From an uncultured Veillonellaceae bacterium (GTDB lineage: Bacteria > Bacillota > Negativicutes > Selenomonadales > Selenomonadaceae): a stretch of DNA of 43,003 nucleotides. How positions within the stretch are numbered: the stretch's first letter is position 1; the number at the start of each line of letters is the position of its first letter. The stretch spans positions 1-43,003 of the forward strand of contig CACXCC010000136.1 in the NCBI GenBank assembly GCA_902766015.1, read 5' to 3'. Below the pieces are notes generated by a model, which saw nothing but the letters and a program-made list of their open reading frames with translations, had not been told where the DNA came from and searched no databases. This document shows positions 1-9,000 of the stretch, piece by piece. A program made the translations under genes and the position numbers.

Positions 1-698
1 AGCGCGAACCGGACGTGGCGCTGCGATATGTCCGTGACCCGCAGGAACTTGACGATGCCGATATGATCCTGCTGCCGGGGTCGAAAAATACGATCGAAGA
101 CCTCCTCTATCTGCGCGCGGAAGGTTTCGAAACGGCGCTTCAACGCGCCGCGGAGCGCGGAACCGTCATCTGGGGGATCTGCGGCGGATATTAGATGATG
201 GGCGAACGGATCGAAGATCCGTCTGCCGTCGAATCGACCCGGAAAACGGTGTGCGGACTCGGCTTCCTGCCGGCGCGTACGGTTTTTTCGCCCGCGAAGC
301 ATTTGACGCAGGTTACGGCAGACTGTGCGGGAATACCGTTCCTCGGAACAACAATTCAGGCCGAAGGACTGCAGGGATACGAAATCCATATGGGGGAGAC
401 TGTGTTCACCAAAACGGTTCGGCCGTTTGTCCGCGTACATGAACCGGAAGAACGCGACGACGGGATTGTGTCGGGAGACGGGAAAATCGCCGGGACATAT
501 CTCCACGGGCTTTTCGACCATGACGGTTTCCGGCGTCAGCTTTTAAACGCACTGCGTCGGAAAAAAGGGTGGCGTCCCCTTGAGACGCGCCGCTGTGTTG
601 CCCGGGAAAAAGAAGCGGCGTATGACCGTTTGGCGGCGTCCGTAAGGGAGCACCTTGACATGAACCGCCTGCGTCGTATTATGAAGGGGGAATGCTGA
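1..698 (+). pseudogene. cobQ: Cobyric acid synthase CobQ, 3' part, interrupted by an in-frame TAG
   Basis: The gene enters from the left edge in the frame starting at base 3. CobQ amidates adenosylcobyrinic acid a,c-diamide at four side chains using glutamine. The visible part is the C-terminal class I glutamine amidotransferase domain: PGSKNTIEDL near bases 78-107, the nucleophile motif GICGGY at 174-191, and the histidine motif GTYLHGLFDHDGF near 492-530. Directly after GICGGY, where the family has Gln followed by MMG, the codon at 192-194 is TAG instead of CAG. The reading frame then continues intact to the TGA at 696-698. A single C-to-T change explains it: a real nonsense mutation, a suppressed stop or a sequencing/assembly error. 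A restart at the ATG pair 195-200 would separate the nucleophile Cys from the rest of the domain. The downstream genes remain tightly packed. Identity is very secure; whether it is functional is unknown. Confidence 0.9.
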
Positions 699-1645
699 TG
701 TTCACCGCGATTTGGGCATTCTGCCTCGATCAGCTGCTCGGCGACCCGCGCAGTTCCCTGCATCCCGTTGCCCTGATGGGGAAACTCATCGCGTTTTTTG
801 AACGCATCCTATACCGGGAAGACGATTCGGATCGGAGTAAATTTGCCTGCGGCGCCGTACTCGTGCTGCTCGTTTTGTTGATTTCGTACGCCGTCGGCGA
901 TTTCCTGATTTATTTGACGTATTTTCTGCCGCACTGGGCGCAGGATGCGGCGGCGGGACTTATTCTCGCATTTATGATCTGTCCGCGCAGTCTCGCGGCG
1001 GCGGGAAAAGAGATCTACGATCTCCTGAAAGCGGGAAAGCTCGGCGCGGCACGTCAAAGTGTGTCGATGATTGTCGGGCGTGATACGCAGCAGCTTGACA
1101 ATGCCGAAGTCACGCGCGCGACGGTCGAAACGATCGCGGAAAACACCGTTGACGGTATCATTTCACCGCTCTTTTTCTTCGTCATCGGCGGTGTACCGCT
1201 CGCGGTTTTGTATCGTGCGGCGAATACGATGGATTCGATGCTCGGCTATAAAAACGAGCGTTATCTCTATTTCGGGCGGGCGGCGGCGCGCCTTGACGAT
1301 GTACTCAATTATATCCCGGCGCGCATTACGGGCTTTTTGTTCGTCTTTGCGGCACTTCTCATCGGTTATGACGCGAAAAACGCCATGCGCATGATGCGCC
1401 GCGACGCGCGAAAACATCCGAGTCCGAACGGCGGATTTGCCGAAGCATCCATGGCGGGGGCACTGCATATCCGTCTCGGCGGGGTCAATTCGTATTTCGG
1501 TCGGAAAACGTTCCGCGCCTATATGGGGGAAGCCATGCAGGAGCTCGCGCCGAAACATATTATGGCCGCAATCCGCATGATGTATACGGCCGTTCTGCTG
1601 TTTCTTGTTTTTGCTTACGCCCTGCTTGTTTGTCTGGGGCACTGA
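698..1645 (+). CDS. cbiB: Adenosylcobinamide-phosphate synthase CbiB/CobD-type membrane protein
   Basis: This 315-aa integral membrane protein joins adenosylcobyric acid to (R)-1-aminopropan-2-ol O-phosphate. The N-terminus FCLDQLLGDP, the central ETIAENTVDGIISPLFF and YRAANTMDSMLGYKN segments, and the SPNGGFAEASMAGAL segment are hallmark CbiB motifs. Several hydrophobic segments are visible (about residues 50-95, 145-165, 200-225, 285-313). The start at 698 overlaps the cobQ stop by one base (TGATG) and has an AAGGGGG ribosome-binding site at 684-690 with proper spacing. An ATG at 692 is too close to that site. It lies between cobQ and cobS, consistent with one late-cobalamin operon. Confidence 0.93.
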   Translation: MFTAIWAFCLDQLLGDPRSSLHPVALMGKLIAFFERILYREDDSDRSKFACGAVLVLLVLLISYAVGDFLIYLTYFLPHWAQDAAAGLILAFMICPRSLAAAGKEIYDLLKAGKLGAARQSVSMIVGRDTQQLDNAEVTRATVETIAENTVDGIISPLFFFVIGGVPLAVLYRAANTMDSMLGYKNERYLYFGRAAARLDDVLNYIPARITGFLFVFAALLIGYDAKNAMRMMRRDARKHPSPNGGFAEASMAGALHIRLGGVNSYFGRKTFRAYMGEAMQELAPKHIMAAIRMMYTAVLLFLVFAYALLVCLGH

Positions 1646-1653
1646 GGGGATTT

Positions 1654-2490
1654 ATGCGATCGTTTATTACGGCTTTGCAGTTTTTGACGCGTCTGCATTT
1701 TGTCGATCAACATGATTTGACGGCTGCGGATTTCGGACGCAGTACACGCTGGTTTACACTCGTCGGCGCTGTTCTCGGCATTGGTTACGGTTTGACGTGG
1801 ACCGTCATGTACTTCTTTTTCGGACTGCACGCGTCCACGCATCCCGTTATCGCCGCTGTTTGTTTGGTCGTGCCGGTTTTGTTGACGGGAGCACTTCACT
1901 GCGACGGCTTTATGGATACGATGGACGGACTTTTTTCGGGACGGGAACGGGAGAGAAAGCTCGAAATCATGAAAGACAGCCGCACGGGATCGTTCGGGGT
2001 CACGGCATTTGTCTGCATCATGCTGTTCAATTACGCCGTTTTCGTCAGTCTGCCGCCGTTTTGGCAGCTTCAGTCCCTTGTCGTCATGCCCGTGATCGGA
2101 CGTCTTGCGATGGTCGGCGCCGTTTCCTGTTTTCCGTATGCGCGTCCCGAAGGGATGGGGAAAATCTTCTCGGATATGGCTGACACAAAAACGCTTGTTA
2201 CGGCATTGACTGTCACCGTTCTTTGGATCGCAGGATGGTGTTTGCTCCAAATCCCGGACGGTTTACAGGTCATGTCAATCGCTGCGGCTTCGTTGGTGTT
2301 TGCCTCCGTTTGCGGACTTTTGTGCGCGTTCCTTTTTGCGCGTTATGCCTGCCGTAAACTCGGCGGTTTGACGGGTGATGTTTACGGAGCCGTCACGATG
2401 CTGTCGGAAACGGCATTTTGTTTTTTTCTGCTGTGTTTCCTCGTTCTCCTTCCGGCTGTCCTGAAGATACCGGGCAATTTGCCCGGCTGA
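1654..2490 (+). CDS. cobS: Adenosylcobinamide-GDP ribazoletransferase (cobalamin synthase)
   Basis: CobS is the membrane enzyme that joins adenosylcobinamide-GDP to alpha-ribazole (phosphate), forming the lower loop of B12. The product is 278 aa, near the usual length. It begins MRSFITALQFLTRL, typical of the family, and has the metal-binding signature GALHCDGFMDTMDGLFSG around residues 75-95 followed by IMKDSRTGSFG. Hydrophobic helices dominate the remainder. The ATG at 1654 has GAGGGGA eight bases upstream. It follows cbiB by eight bases. The cobU kinase/guanylyltransferase that makes its substrate is not in the window. Confidence 0.93.
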   Translation: MRSFITALQFLTRLHFVDQHDLTAADFGRSTRWFTLVGAVLGIGYGLTWTVMYFFFGLHASTHPVIAAVCLVVPVLLTGALHCDGFMDTMDGLFSGRERERKLEIMKDSRTGSFGVTAFVCIMLFNYAVFVSLPPFWQLQSLVVMPVIGRLAMVGAVSCFPYARPEGMGKIFSDMADTKTLVTALTVTVLWIAGWCLLQIPDGLQVMSIAAASLVFASVCGLLCAFLFARYACRKLGGLTGDVYGAVTMLSETAFCFFLLCFLVLLPAVLKIPGNLPG

Positions 2491-2565
2491 TTTGATGTCA
2501 GCGGAATTGACACGGAAACCCGTCGGGAGAAGCGTAATTCAAATGAACGGAAATGAGGCTCGTTT

Positions 2566-3468
2566 ATGTCAAAAAACATCCGGATCCGCGTGCCGGGAAG
2601 CGGCGGGGAACTCCTTCAGGGCGTGGCGAACGGAAAACCGTTTCTCGTGACGTGCCCGATTGACCGTTTTGCGGCGGTGACATTGACGCCGGGAAGCGGC
2701 ATGTTCGGCTTCGGAAAAAAGGCACGCCAAATGATGCAGCTTGCACGCAGAGCGCGCGGACTTGAAAATATCCCGGCACGGATCCGTCAAATCCGTCATC
2801 TTCCCGTCGGCAAGGGCATGGCGTCATCGAGTGCCGATCTCGCCCTCGCGGCTGCCGCTGTCGGATTGACGTCAGGCATTCCGTTTTCAGGGCGCGAAAT
2901 CCTTGACATGGCCGTTTCGCTGGAGCCGACAGACGGTGTTTTTCTCCGCGGTATTGCAGCCATGGAGCAGACAACGGGACGTATGATCGGACAATATCCC
3001 GCACCACCGCTTCAAATGGCACTTTTTGATCGCGGCGGACGCGTCAATACGCGTCTGTTTCACGAACAGTGGCGCCGTCTTTTGACACACGATTATGAAC
3101 GTTATACGGAGCGACTGTTGCGTCAGATGACGTCAGCATTACGGGGCGGTGATGCGATTCGTACGGCGCAGGTTGCAACAGAGGGAGCACTCCTTCACGG
3201 TGACATGTTTCCTTTTCTGCAGGCGAAATTGTTTTGGCGGGCGGCGGAAAAAAGCGGTGCAATCGGCATGACACTCGCGCACAGCGGGACGCTCCTCTGC
3301 GCGTTTTGGCCGCTTGACGTGTCAGGGGAGACGGTGCGCCGGGGCGCGGCTGACATCGGCGCGCGGATGCCGGCGTTACGGTTTTTCGGGATCAACCGTC
3401 TTATTGACGGCGGTATTTTTTATGACAACCCGGCAGGAAAAGAGGGGATCGGTATTGAAGCGTTATGA
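2566..3468 (+). CDS. pduX: GHMP kinase, probable L-threonine kinase (PduX-like)
   Basis: A 300-aa GHMP-superfamily kinase. The N-terminus VPGSGGELLQG matches the PduX/GHMP start, and the phosphate-binding loop is LPVGKGMASSSADLA near residues 80-94. PduX phosphorylates L-threonine to O-phospho-threonine, which CobD (the next gene) decarboxylates to aminopropanol phosphate for CbiB. The gene follows cobS after 75 bases and overlaps cobD, so the neighbourhood supports this substrate over other GHMP substrates such as homoserine or mevalonate. The GC-rich text is dense in TTGAC and TGACGTCA words (see findings). Confidence 0.85.
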   Translation: MSKNIRIRVPGSGGELLQGVANGKPFLVTCPIDRFAAVTLTPGSGMFGFGKKARQMMQLARRARGLENIPARIRQIRHLPVGKGMASSSADLALAAAAVGLTSGIPFSGREILDMAVSLEPTDGVFLRGIAAMEQTTGRMIGQYPAPPLQMALFDRGGRVNTRLFHEQWRRLLTHDYERYTERLLRQMTSALRGGDAIRTAQVATEGALLHGDMFPFLQAKLFWRAAEKSGAIGMTLAHSGTLLCAFWPLDVSGETVRRGAADIGARMPALRFFGINRLIDGGIFYDNPAGKEGIGIEAL

Positions 3469-4522
3469 ACACGGAGGCAATATTTACGAAGCCGCACCGC
3501 TGGGAGGATGGCTCGACTTTTCGGCAAATATCAATCCGCTCGGATTGGCGCCGGGTGTAAAAGAAGCCGTACGGTCAAGTATTGACGGTGTCGTTCATTA
3601 TCCCGATCCCGCGGCACGGGAACTGCGCGAGGCGATTGCTTCGTATTACGGGGTTGACGCCGAAGCAGTAATTCCGGGTAACGGCGCGGCGGAACTCATT
3701 TACCTCTTTTTTCAGGTCATTCGGCCGCGGTGCGTACTGATTCCCGTTCCGTCCTTTTCCGACTATGAACGGGCGGCTTTGGCATCAGGCACGGAAATTC
3801 TGCCGTTTCCCTTGCCGGCGGAGCGGGATTTCGCTGTCGATTGGGAACGCCTGACACCGCATTTGACGCAGGTTGACGCTGTCGTTCTCGGCAACCCGAA
3901 CAATCCGACGGGGACAGTCCTTTCGCGGGCGGGTTTGACGTCATTTCTGCAGGCGGCAGAGCGTTGCGGCGTTTACGTCATGGTGGACGAATCGTTCCTT
4001 GATTTTCTGCCGGACGGCGGCGACTCGGTTTCCCTGAAGCGGTTGACGTCAACGTATCCGCATCTCTTCGTCGTCACATCGATGACGAAGTTTTTCGCGA
4101 TCCCCGGTCTGCGTTTGGGATTCGGCGTTGCGGGGGAACCGCTGCGTCATCGTCTCAATGCGGCAAAGGATGTCTGGAATGTCAGCCTGCCCGCGCAGAA
4201 AGCCGGCGTTGCTGCCGTCAAAGAACGGAGCTATCAGGAAGAAAGCCGCGTTGTCGTGTCGCGGGAACGGGCGTATCTTACGGAAGCGATCCGTCATTGG
4301 CGCGGTATACGCGTCATTCCGGGCTGTGTCAATTTTCTGCTGCTTGACGTCAAGGGAACGGGACGAACGGGCTCGGACATTACGGCGGCGTTTCGCGGGC
4401 GCGGCATCCTCGTGCGCGACTGCAGCAATTATCCGGGACTGACGCCGTATTTTATTCGCATTGCCGTTCGCAGTCATGAGGAAAACAGCAAGTTCATCGA
4501 GATAGGAGATCAGATTCTATGA
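3455..4522 (+). CDS. cobD: L-threonine-O-3-phosphate decarboxylase (PLP-dependent)
   Basis: A 355-aa fold-type I aminotransferase-like enzyme of the HisC/CobD group. It decarboxylates threonine phosphate to (R)-1-aminopropan-2-ol phosphate. Visible motifs are EHGGNIYE and DFSANINPLG at the N-terminus, NPNNPTG near residue 150, VDESFLDF near 180, and the PLP-lysine segment SMTKFFAIPGLRLGFG near 210, which is characteristic of CobD. I chose the TTG at 3455: it gives the family-like start MKRYEHGGNIY and has GAGGGG at 3442-3447. It therefore overlaps the end of the kinase gene by 14 bases. Longer in-frame starts upstream would read through the kinase gene. It overlaps cobC by ATGA. Confidence 0.9.
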   Translation: MKRYEHGGNIYEAAPLGGWLDFSANINPLGLAPGVKEAVRSSIDGVVHYPDPAARELREAIASYYGVDAEAVIPGNGAAELIYLFFQVIRPRCVLIPVPSFSDYERAALASGTEILPFPLPAERDFAVDWERLTPHLTQVDAVVLGNPNNPTGTVLSRAGLTSFLQAAERCGVYVMVDESFLDFLPDGGDSVSLKRLTSTYPHLFVVTSMTKFFAIPGLRLGFGVAGEPLRHRLNAAKDVWNVSLPAQKAGVAAVKERSYQEESRVVVSRERAYLTEAIRHWRGIRVIPGCVNFLLLDVKGTGRTGSDITAAFRGRGILVRDCSNYPGLTPYFIRIAVRSHEENSKFIEIGDQIL

Positions 4523-5139
4523 CCAGAGTCGTACTCATCCGTCACGGACAGACGGAATGGAATAAAAGCGGACGTTATCAGGGACAGTCGAATGTGCCGC
4601 TTTCCGAACGCGGCAAACTGCAGGCGAAGATTCTCGCCGAGAGATTCCCACTGCCTTCTGTTGACGTCATTTACACGAGTGATCTCTGCCGTGCGCGGGA
4701 AACGGCGGAAGAAGTAGGAAGGCGCTTCAACGTACCCGTGCACCCCGATTCGCATTTCCGCGAGCTCAGCTTCGGCGACTGGGAAGGTTTGACATATGAT
4801 CAAATTGTCGCCGAGTGGCCCGACGCGATCGAAACGTTTTTCAAGCGCCCGGACGAACTGCAGATCCCGCACGGCGAAACGTTTCAACAAGTGCAGAGCC
4901 GCGCACTCGGACGCCTCGAAGAATTATTGAAGGAACATGAAGGAAAAACAATCGTCATCACGGCTCACGGCGCTGTGTTGCGTTCCGTCATCGCGGGCGT
5001 TTTACATATGCCGCTCCGTTACGTTTGGACAATCCGTCAGTTCAATACAGCAGTGAGCATCCTGCGTTTCGATCCGGGTGTTTATCCTTCGATTGAACTC
5101 TTAAACAGCGTCGAGCACCTGCCGCGCGCCCTTCGCTGA
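4519..5139 (+). CDS. cobC: Alpha-ribazole phosphatase / histidine phosphatase family protein
   Basis: A 206-aa histidine phosphatase. The catalytic motif LIRHGQTEWN is at residues 6-15, the DLCRARETAEE segment at about 55, the acid residue in FRELSFGDWEGL near 82-92, and the second histidine in ITAHGAVLRS near 148. CobC removes phosphate from alpha-ribazole phosphate or adenosylcobalamin phosphate. That role is inferred from its place at the end of the cobalamin operon with a 4-base ATGA overlap with cobD. On sequence alone it could be another phosphoglycerate-mutase-like phosphatase. The operon appears to end here before the rplM promoter. Confidence 0.85.
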   Translation: MTRVVLIRHGQTEWNKSGRYQGQSNVPLSERGKLQAKILAERFPLPSVDVIYTSDLCRARETAEEVGRRFNVPVHPDSHFRELSFGDWEGLTYDQIVAEWPDAIETFFKRPDELQIPHGETFQQVQSRALGRLEELLKEHEGKTIVITAHGAVLRSVIAGVLHMPLRYVWTIRQFNTAVSILRFDPGVYPSIELLNSVEHLPRALR

Positions 5140-5168
5140 TTTTTTTCGCGGAAAACGGAAAAAACTGC

Positions 5169-5312
5169 TTGACGTATCAGTTCTTTCTGAGTAAAATATT
5201 TCTATGTGATGTCACGGACGTGCGTTTCCATTAGCCCCGGAGGCCTGTCAATGACAACGCAAAAACCGAAATTGATAAACTGAAATATTACGATCATTAG
5301 GGGGGAAATCGC
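5169..5312 (+). promoter_or_regulatory. rplM-rpsI promoter and ~110-base leader
   Basis: TTGACG (5169-5174), a 17-base spacer and TAAAAT (5192-5197) form a good sigma-A promoter. The transcript would carry an untranslated leader of about 110 bases ending in the ribosome-binding site AGGGGGG. The leader contains short inverted repeats (GTGATGTCAC, TGTCAATGACA). L13 leaders with autoregulatory structure are known in Firmicutes, but I cannot confirm that this one matches the described family. Confidence 0.65.
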
Positions 5313-5753
5313 ATGAAGACAACGTTTATGGCAAACGCATCCAATATCGAGCGTAAATGGTATGTTGTAGACGCTGAAGGTCAGACTGTCGGCCGCCTCG
5401 CTGCCGAAGTCGCAAAAGTTCTTCGCGGTAAAAATAAACCGACTTTTACTCCGCATGTAGACACGGGTGATTATGTCATCGTCATCAATGCAGATAAGGT
5501 CAAATTCACCGGTAAAAAACTCGTTCATAAAACTTATTTCCGTCATTCCGGTTATCAGGGCGGCACGACGTTTGTACCGGCCGGTCAGATGCTGGAGAAA
5601 TTCCCGGTTCGTGTTGTCGAGCACGCTGTTAAAGGCATGCTGCCGCACAACCGTCTCGGCGCTCAGATGTTCCGTAAACTCAGCGTTTACGCAGGTCCGG
5701 AGCATCCGCATATGGCTCAGAAACCGGAAAAGCTTGAGCTGAACATTCGCTAA
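5313..5753 (+). CDS. rplM: Ribosomal protein uL13
   Basis: A 146-aa protein with the classic L13 pattern: [20 protein letters not shown] at the N-terminus, [25 protein letters not shown]-like (here FRHSGYQGG), and [12 protein letters not shown] near residue 107, with [12 protein letters not shown] at the end. It is a 50S subunit component that acts early in assembly. The start has GGGGGG upstream. Its codon use is that of a highly expressed gene, with few TTGAC words. rpsI follows after 23 bases, the usual L13-S9 pairing. Confidence 0.98.
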   Translation: MKTTFMANASNIERKWYVVDAEGQTVGRLAAEVAKVLRGKNKPTFTPHVDTGDYVIVINADKVKFTGKKLVHKTYFRHSGYQGGTTFVPAGQMLEKFPVRVVEHAVKGMLPHNRLGAQMFRKLSVYAGPEHPHMAQKPEKLELNIR

Positions 5754-5776
5754 TCGGAAAAGGAGGAACATTCTAC

Positions 5777-6169
5777 ATGGCACAAGTTAGCTACTACGGC
5801 ACTGGCCGCAGAAAGACGTCCGTTGCCCGTGTTCGTCTGGTTCCGGGCGAAGGCAAGGTAACGATTAACGGCCGCGATATGGAAACGTACTTCGGCCTCA
5901 AAACCCTCGAACTGATCGTTCGTCAGCCGCTCGTTCTTACGGAAACGGCTGATAAATATGATGTTATTGCCAACGTTGCCGGCGGCGGCGCTTCGGGTCA
6001 GGCCGGCGCAATCCGTCACGGCATTACGCGCGCACTCATGGAGATGGATGCTGATCTCCGTCCGGCACTGAAGAAAGCCGGCTTCGTAACGCGTGACCCG
6101 CGTGAAAAAGAGCGTCGTAAATACGGCCTCAAAAAAGCACGTAAGGCTTCGCAGTTCTCGAAACGTTAA
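5777..6169 (+). CDS. rpsI: Ribosomal protein uS9
   Basis: A 130-aa S9 protein. It has [19 protein letters not shown] at the N-terminus, the [15 protein letters not shown] segment near residues 66-80, and the conserved basic tail ending [12 protein letters not shown], which reaches the ribosomal P site. It is co-transcribed with rplM and has AGGAGG upstream. An intrinsic terminator follows. Confidence 0.98.
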   Translation: MAQVSYYGTGRRKTSVARVRLVPGEGKVTINGRDMETYFGLKTLELIVRQPLVLTETADKYDVIANVAGGGASGQAGAIRHGITRALMEMDADLRPALKKAGFVTRDPREKERRKYGLKKARKASQFSKR

Positions 6170-6190
6170 TCAGCGAATGCTGTCAAATCA

Positions 6191-6221
6191 ATCCCGCTGT
6201 CTTTTCGGCAGCGGGATTTTT
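6191..6221 (+). terminator. Intrinsic terminator of rplM-rpsI
   Basis: Perfect 9-bp arms ATCCCGCTG and CAGCGGGAT enclose a 9-base loop and are followed by a T run. Confidence 0.92.
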
Positions 6222-6279
6222 GTATGCGTCAGCGCTCGGAAGCGGCGTTCTGTCAGCATTTTCAGACTACAAAAAAATA

Positions 6280-6351
6280 TTGACAAGCCTGCCCATCTAT
6301 ACTACCATTGTATTGTTGCATTGAGTTTAAGGATACTGTTACAGTATCCTT
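6280..6351 (+). promoter_or_regulatory. typA promoter and hairpin just before its ribosome-binding site
   Basis: TTGACA at 6280-6285 with TACCAT at 6303-6308 (17-base spacer) is a plausible promoter. Downstream, 6329-6338 and 6342-6351 form a perfect 10-bp hairpin (AAGGATACTG / CAGTATCCTT, loop TTA). It ends eight bases before the AGGAGG at 6359-6364. It could limit ribosome access or slow polymerase; the following TCTTTA is too weak for a clear terminator. Confidence 0.6.
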
Positions 6352-6375
6352 TCTTTATAGGAGGCATTTGCAAGA

Positions 6376-8193
6376 ATGAGCGTAAATGAAAAACTGAGAA
6401 ACATCGCGATTATTGCCCACGTCGACCACGGTAAAACGACGTTGGTCGATGCGATGCTCAAGCAGAGCCATGTATTTCGTTCGAACGAGAAAGTCGAAGA
6501 ACGTGTCATGGACTCCGGCGATATCGAGCGTGAGCGCGGCATCACGATCCTTTCGAAAAACACGGCGATCATGTATAACGGCATCAAAATCAACATCGTC
6601 GATACCCCGGGTCATGCGGACTTCGGCGGCGAGGTTGAGCGTGTCCTCAACATGGTTGACGGTGTTCTGCTGCTTGTCGATGCCTTCGAAGGACCGATGC
6701 CGCAGACGAAGTACGTTCTGCGTAAAGCACTCGAGCAGAAACTGAAACCGATTGTTGTCATCAACAAGATTGACCGTCCGGATCAGCGCGTCGATGACGT
6801 TTACGACGAAGTCCTCGAGCTCTTTATGGAACTTGACGCCGATGACGATCAGCTCGATTTCCCGGTTATCTATGCGACGGCTCGTGACGGTATCGCCAAA
6901 TATCATATGGAAGACGAAAGCGATAACCTCGAGCCGCTCATGGAAACGATTGTCAAAGAAATTCCGGCTCCGCGCGGTGACGCGGACGGTCCGCTCCAGA
7001 TGATGGTTACGACGCTCGAAGCAGACGATTACGTCGGCCGTGTCGCTGTCGGCCGTATCATTCGCGGCAGTGTCAAAGCCAATCAGAATGTCGTCATCAT
7101 CAACGGTGACAATGAAAAACGCGCCCGCATCGGTAAAGTCTTTGCTTATCAGGGACTGCAGCGCGTTGAGGTTCCGGAAGCCGGCATGGGCGAAATCGTT
7201 GCTCTGACGGGCCTCGGGGACGTCAGCATCGGTTATACGGTCGCTGACGCGGAAAAACCGGAAGCTCTGCCGACGATCAACATTGACGAACCGACGTTGT
7301 CGATGACGTTCGGTGTCAACACGAGCCCGTTTGCCGGCCGTGAAGGTCAGTTCGTAACGTCGCGTCATCTGCGTGACCGCCTCTTTAAAGAAGTCGAGAC
7401 GAACGTTGCCATGCGCGTCGAAGAGACGGATTCGGCCGATGTCTTCAAAGTTTCCGGCCGCGGTGAACTCCATCTTTCCGTCCTCATCGAAGAAATGCGC
7501 CGCGAGGGTTATGAACTGCAGGTCGGTAAACCGGAAGTTGTCTACAAAACAATTAACGGCCAGCTCTGCGAACCGATCGAAAATCTGACGGTCGAAGTAC
7601 CGCAGGAATACATGGGAACGGTCATGGAAGCTCTCGGCACGCGTAAAGCCGAACTGACGAACATGACGGAACTCTCCGGTTATATGCGCCTCGAATTCAC
7701 GATCCCGGCTCGCGGACTCATCGGTTTCCGTTCGGAACTGTTGACGAACACGAAGGGCAACGGTATCATGAACCACGTTTTCCACGGCTATGCACCGTAC
7801 AAAGGTGACATGCAGGGACGTACGCGCGGTTCGCTCGTTGCGTTCGAACAGGGCACGACGACGGGTTACGGTATCTTCACGCTGCAGGATCGCGGTGTCA
7901 TGTTCATCGGACCGGGCGAAGAAGTTTACGAAGGCATGATCGTCGGCGAAAACTCCCGTGAGATGGATATTGACATTAACCCGTGCAAGAAGAAGAACGT
8001 TTCCAATATGCGTACGTCGGCTTCCGATGAGGCAATCCGCCTCGTTCCGCCGCGCATTTTGAGCCTCGAGCAGGCCCTGGAATACATCAACAAGGACGAG
8101 CTCGTCGAAGTTACGCCGGAACATATCCGCCTGCGTAAAGCCATCCTTGACCGTACGGTTCGCGGCCGTGCTGCCAAGAACGCCAGAAAGTAA
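6376..8193 (+). CDS. typA: Translational GTPase TypA/BipA
   Basis: A 605-aa ribosome-associated GTPase involved in 50S assembly and stress or cold adaptation. GTPase motifs are [13 protein letters not shown] (G1, residues 14-26), RERGITI (G2), [13 protein letters not shown] (G3, near 76) and INKIDRP (G4, near 130). Domain II and III/V elongation-factor-like segments follow, and the TypA-specific C-terminal region contains [29 protein letters not shown] and [14 protein letters not shown]. Length is typical. It is a single-gene unit between a promoter and a terminator. Confidence 0.97.
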   Translation: MSVNEKLRNIAIIAHVDHGKTTLVDAMLKQSHVFRSNEKVEERVMDSGDIERERGITILSKNTAIMYNGIKINIVDTPGHADFGGEVERVLNMVDGVLLLVDAFEGPMPQTKYVLRKALEQKLKPIVVINKIDRPDQRVDDVYDEVLELFMELDADDDQLDFPVIYATARDGIAKYHMEDESDNLEPLMETIVKEIPAPRGDADGPLQMMVTTLEADDYVGRVAVGRIIRGSVKANQNVVIINGDNEKRARIGKVFAYQGLQRVEVPEAGMGEIVALTGLGDVSIGYTVADAEKPEALPTINIDEPTLSMTFGVNTSPFAGREGQFVTSRHLRDRLFKEVETNVAMRVEETDSADVFKVSGRGELHLSVLIEEMRREGYELQVGKPEVVYKTINGQLCEPIENLTVEVPQEYMGTVMEALGTRKAELTNMTELSGYMRLEFTIPARGLIGFRSELLTNTKGNGIMNHVFHGYAPYKGDMQGRTRGSLVAFEQGTTTGYGIFTLQDRGVMFIGPGEEVYEGMIVGENSREMDIDINPCKKKNVSNMRTSASDEAIRLVPPRILSLEQALEYINKDELVEVTPEHIRLRKAILDRTVRGRAAKNARK

Positions 8194-8200
8194 TCAAAAA

Positions 8201-8236
8201 ATCCTGCCGGAAGAAATTTTTTCGGCAGGATTTTTG
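8201..8236 (+). terminator. Intrinsic terminator of typA
   Basis: Arms ATCCTGCCG (8201-8209) and CGGCAGGAT (8223-8231) are fully complementary and followed by TTTTTG. Confidence 0.92.
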
Positions 8237-8256
8237 CTTTTTTCGGCGTAATATGT

Positions 8257-8290
8257 TACTATAGTACCAGTTATAATTTTTATTTTGGTA
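8257..8290 (+). promoter_or_regulatory. sepF upstream region: palindrome and -10 element
   Basis: The perfect 10-base palindrome TACTATAGTA (8257-8266) is followed by a consensus TATAAT (8272-8277). A second inverted pair, TACCA (8265-8269) and TGGTA (8286-8290), flanks the -10. No good -35 is seen 17 bases upstream. The symmetry suggests an operator, but no regulator can be named. Confidence 0.45.
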
Positions 8291-8333
8291 TTATCGCGCA
8301 AATCAAACAAAACGGCGGAAGGACGAATGGAAT

Positions 8334-8915
8334 ATGAGCAATTTTTCGGGTGCTGTGAAAGATAAAGTAAAACATGGTTTCGGTGCAATTGTTGATCTGG
8401 TTGCGCCGCCGATCGACGAACCTGAACGTGAAGAGGAAACGGTCGTAAAGGCCGCTCCGAAACAGCAGGTCGAAAAAGCCGAAGAGCAGACGGGATATGC
8501 CGAGATGCAGACGCGTCAGGTTGCCAACGGCGGTTCGGTCAGCGTTGCTTCGGCTCCGGTTTACGAGGCGCGTACGACGACGCGCCGCACGTATACGACG
8601 CATACGACGTCGAAACCGAGTCATCCGCAGCTTACGGTTCATACAACGAAGGTTCCGTCTCTTTCCGTACAGATTTATGCGCCTCACCGTTTCGATCAGG
8701 TTCCGGGCATTGCAGACAACCTCAAAGCCGGCCGTGCCGCTGTTGTCAACTTCGAACAGGTTGACGAAGCGGAACAGCGCCGTATCTGCGATTTCCTTAA
8801 CGGCGTCTGCTATGTTGAGGACGGCGGTGTCAAACGCATTTCGGATCAGATCATTCTTTACGTTCCGAACGGTGTTGACGTCACCGAAGCGGTCAGCGTT
8901 GCCGTACCGGAGTAA
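8334..8915 (+). CDS. sepF: Cell division protein SepF
   Basis: A 193-aa protein whose C-terminal ~85 residues match the SepF fold. VQIYAPHRFDQVPGIADNLKAGRAAVVNFE (about 112-142) is followed by the RRICDFLNGVCYVEDGGVKRIS segment and ILYVPNGVDV. SepF binds FtsZ and anchors Z-rings at the membrane. The N-terminus lacks the usual obvious amphipathic GFF-type helix but starts with a short helix-like stretch, SGAVKDKVKHGFGAIVDL. This is followed by a long low-complexity, Thr/Arg-rich linker (about 75-110, with RTTTRRTYTTHTT). The protein is longer than many SepF proteins because of that linker. Monocistronic. Confidence 0.9.
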   Translation: MSNFSGAVKDKVKHGFGAIVDLVAPPIDEPEREEETVVKAAPKQQVEKAEEQTGYAEMQTRQVANGGSVSVASAPVYEARTTTRRTYTTHTTSKPSHPQLTVHTTKVPSLSVQIYAPHRFDQVPGIADNLKAGRAAVVNFEQVDEAEQRRICDFLNGVCYVEDGGVKRISDQIILYVPNGVDVTEAVSVAVPE

Positions 8916-8937
8916 TCCGTATTTACATCAATAAGTC

Positions 8938-8972
8938 AGGATCGGGCCGCGTCAAGCACCCGGTCCTTTTTG
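8938..8972 (+). terminator. Intrinsic terminator of sepF
   Basis: Arms AGGATCGGG (8938-8946) and CCCGGTCCT (8959-8967), with one wobble pair, are followed by TTTTTG. Confidence 0.85.
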
Positions 8973-9000
8973 TATGGAAATGTTCAGGGAGGTTATTATA

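Noticed and set aside
5140-5168. Intrinsic terminator after cobC
   Set aside because: The T run and A run around CGCGG do not form a convincing stem followed by T's.
6355-8124. A 589-aa minus-strand open frame opposite typA
   Set aside because: It mirrors typA, has no family motifs and arises from codon bias that leaves few stop codons on the opposite strand.
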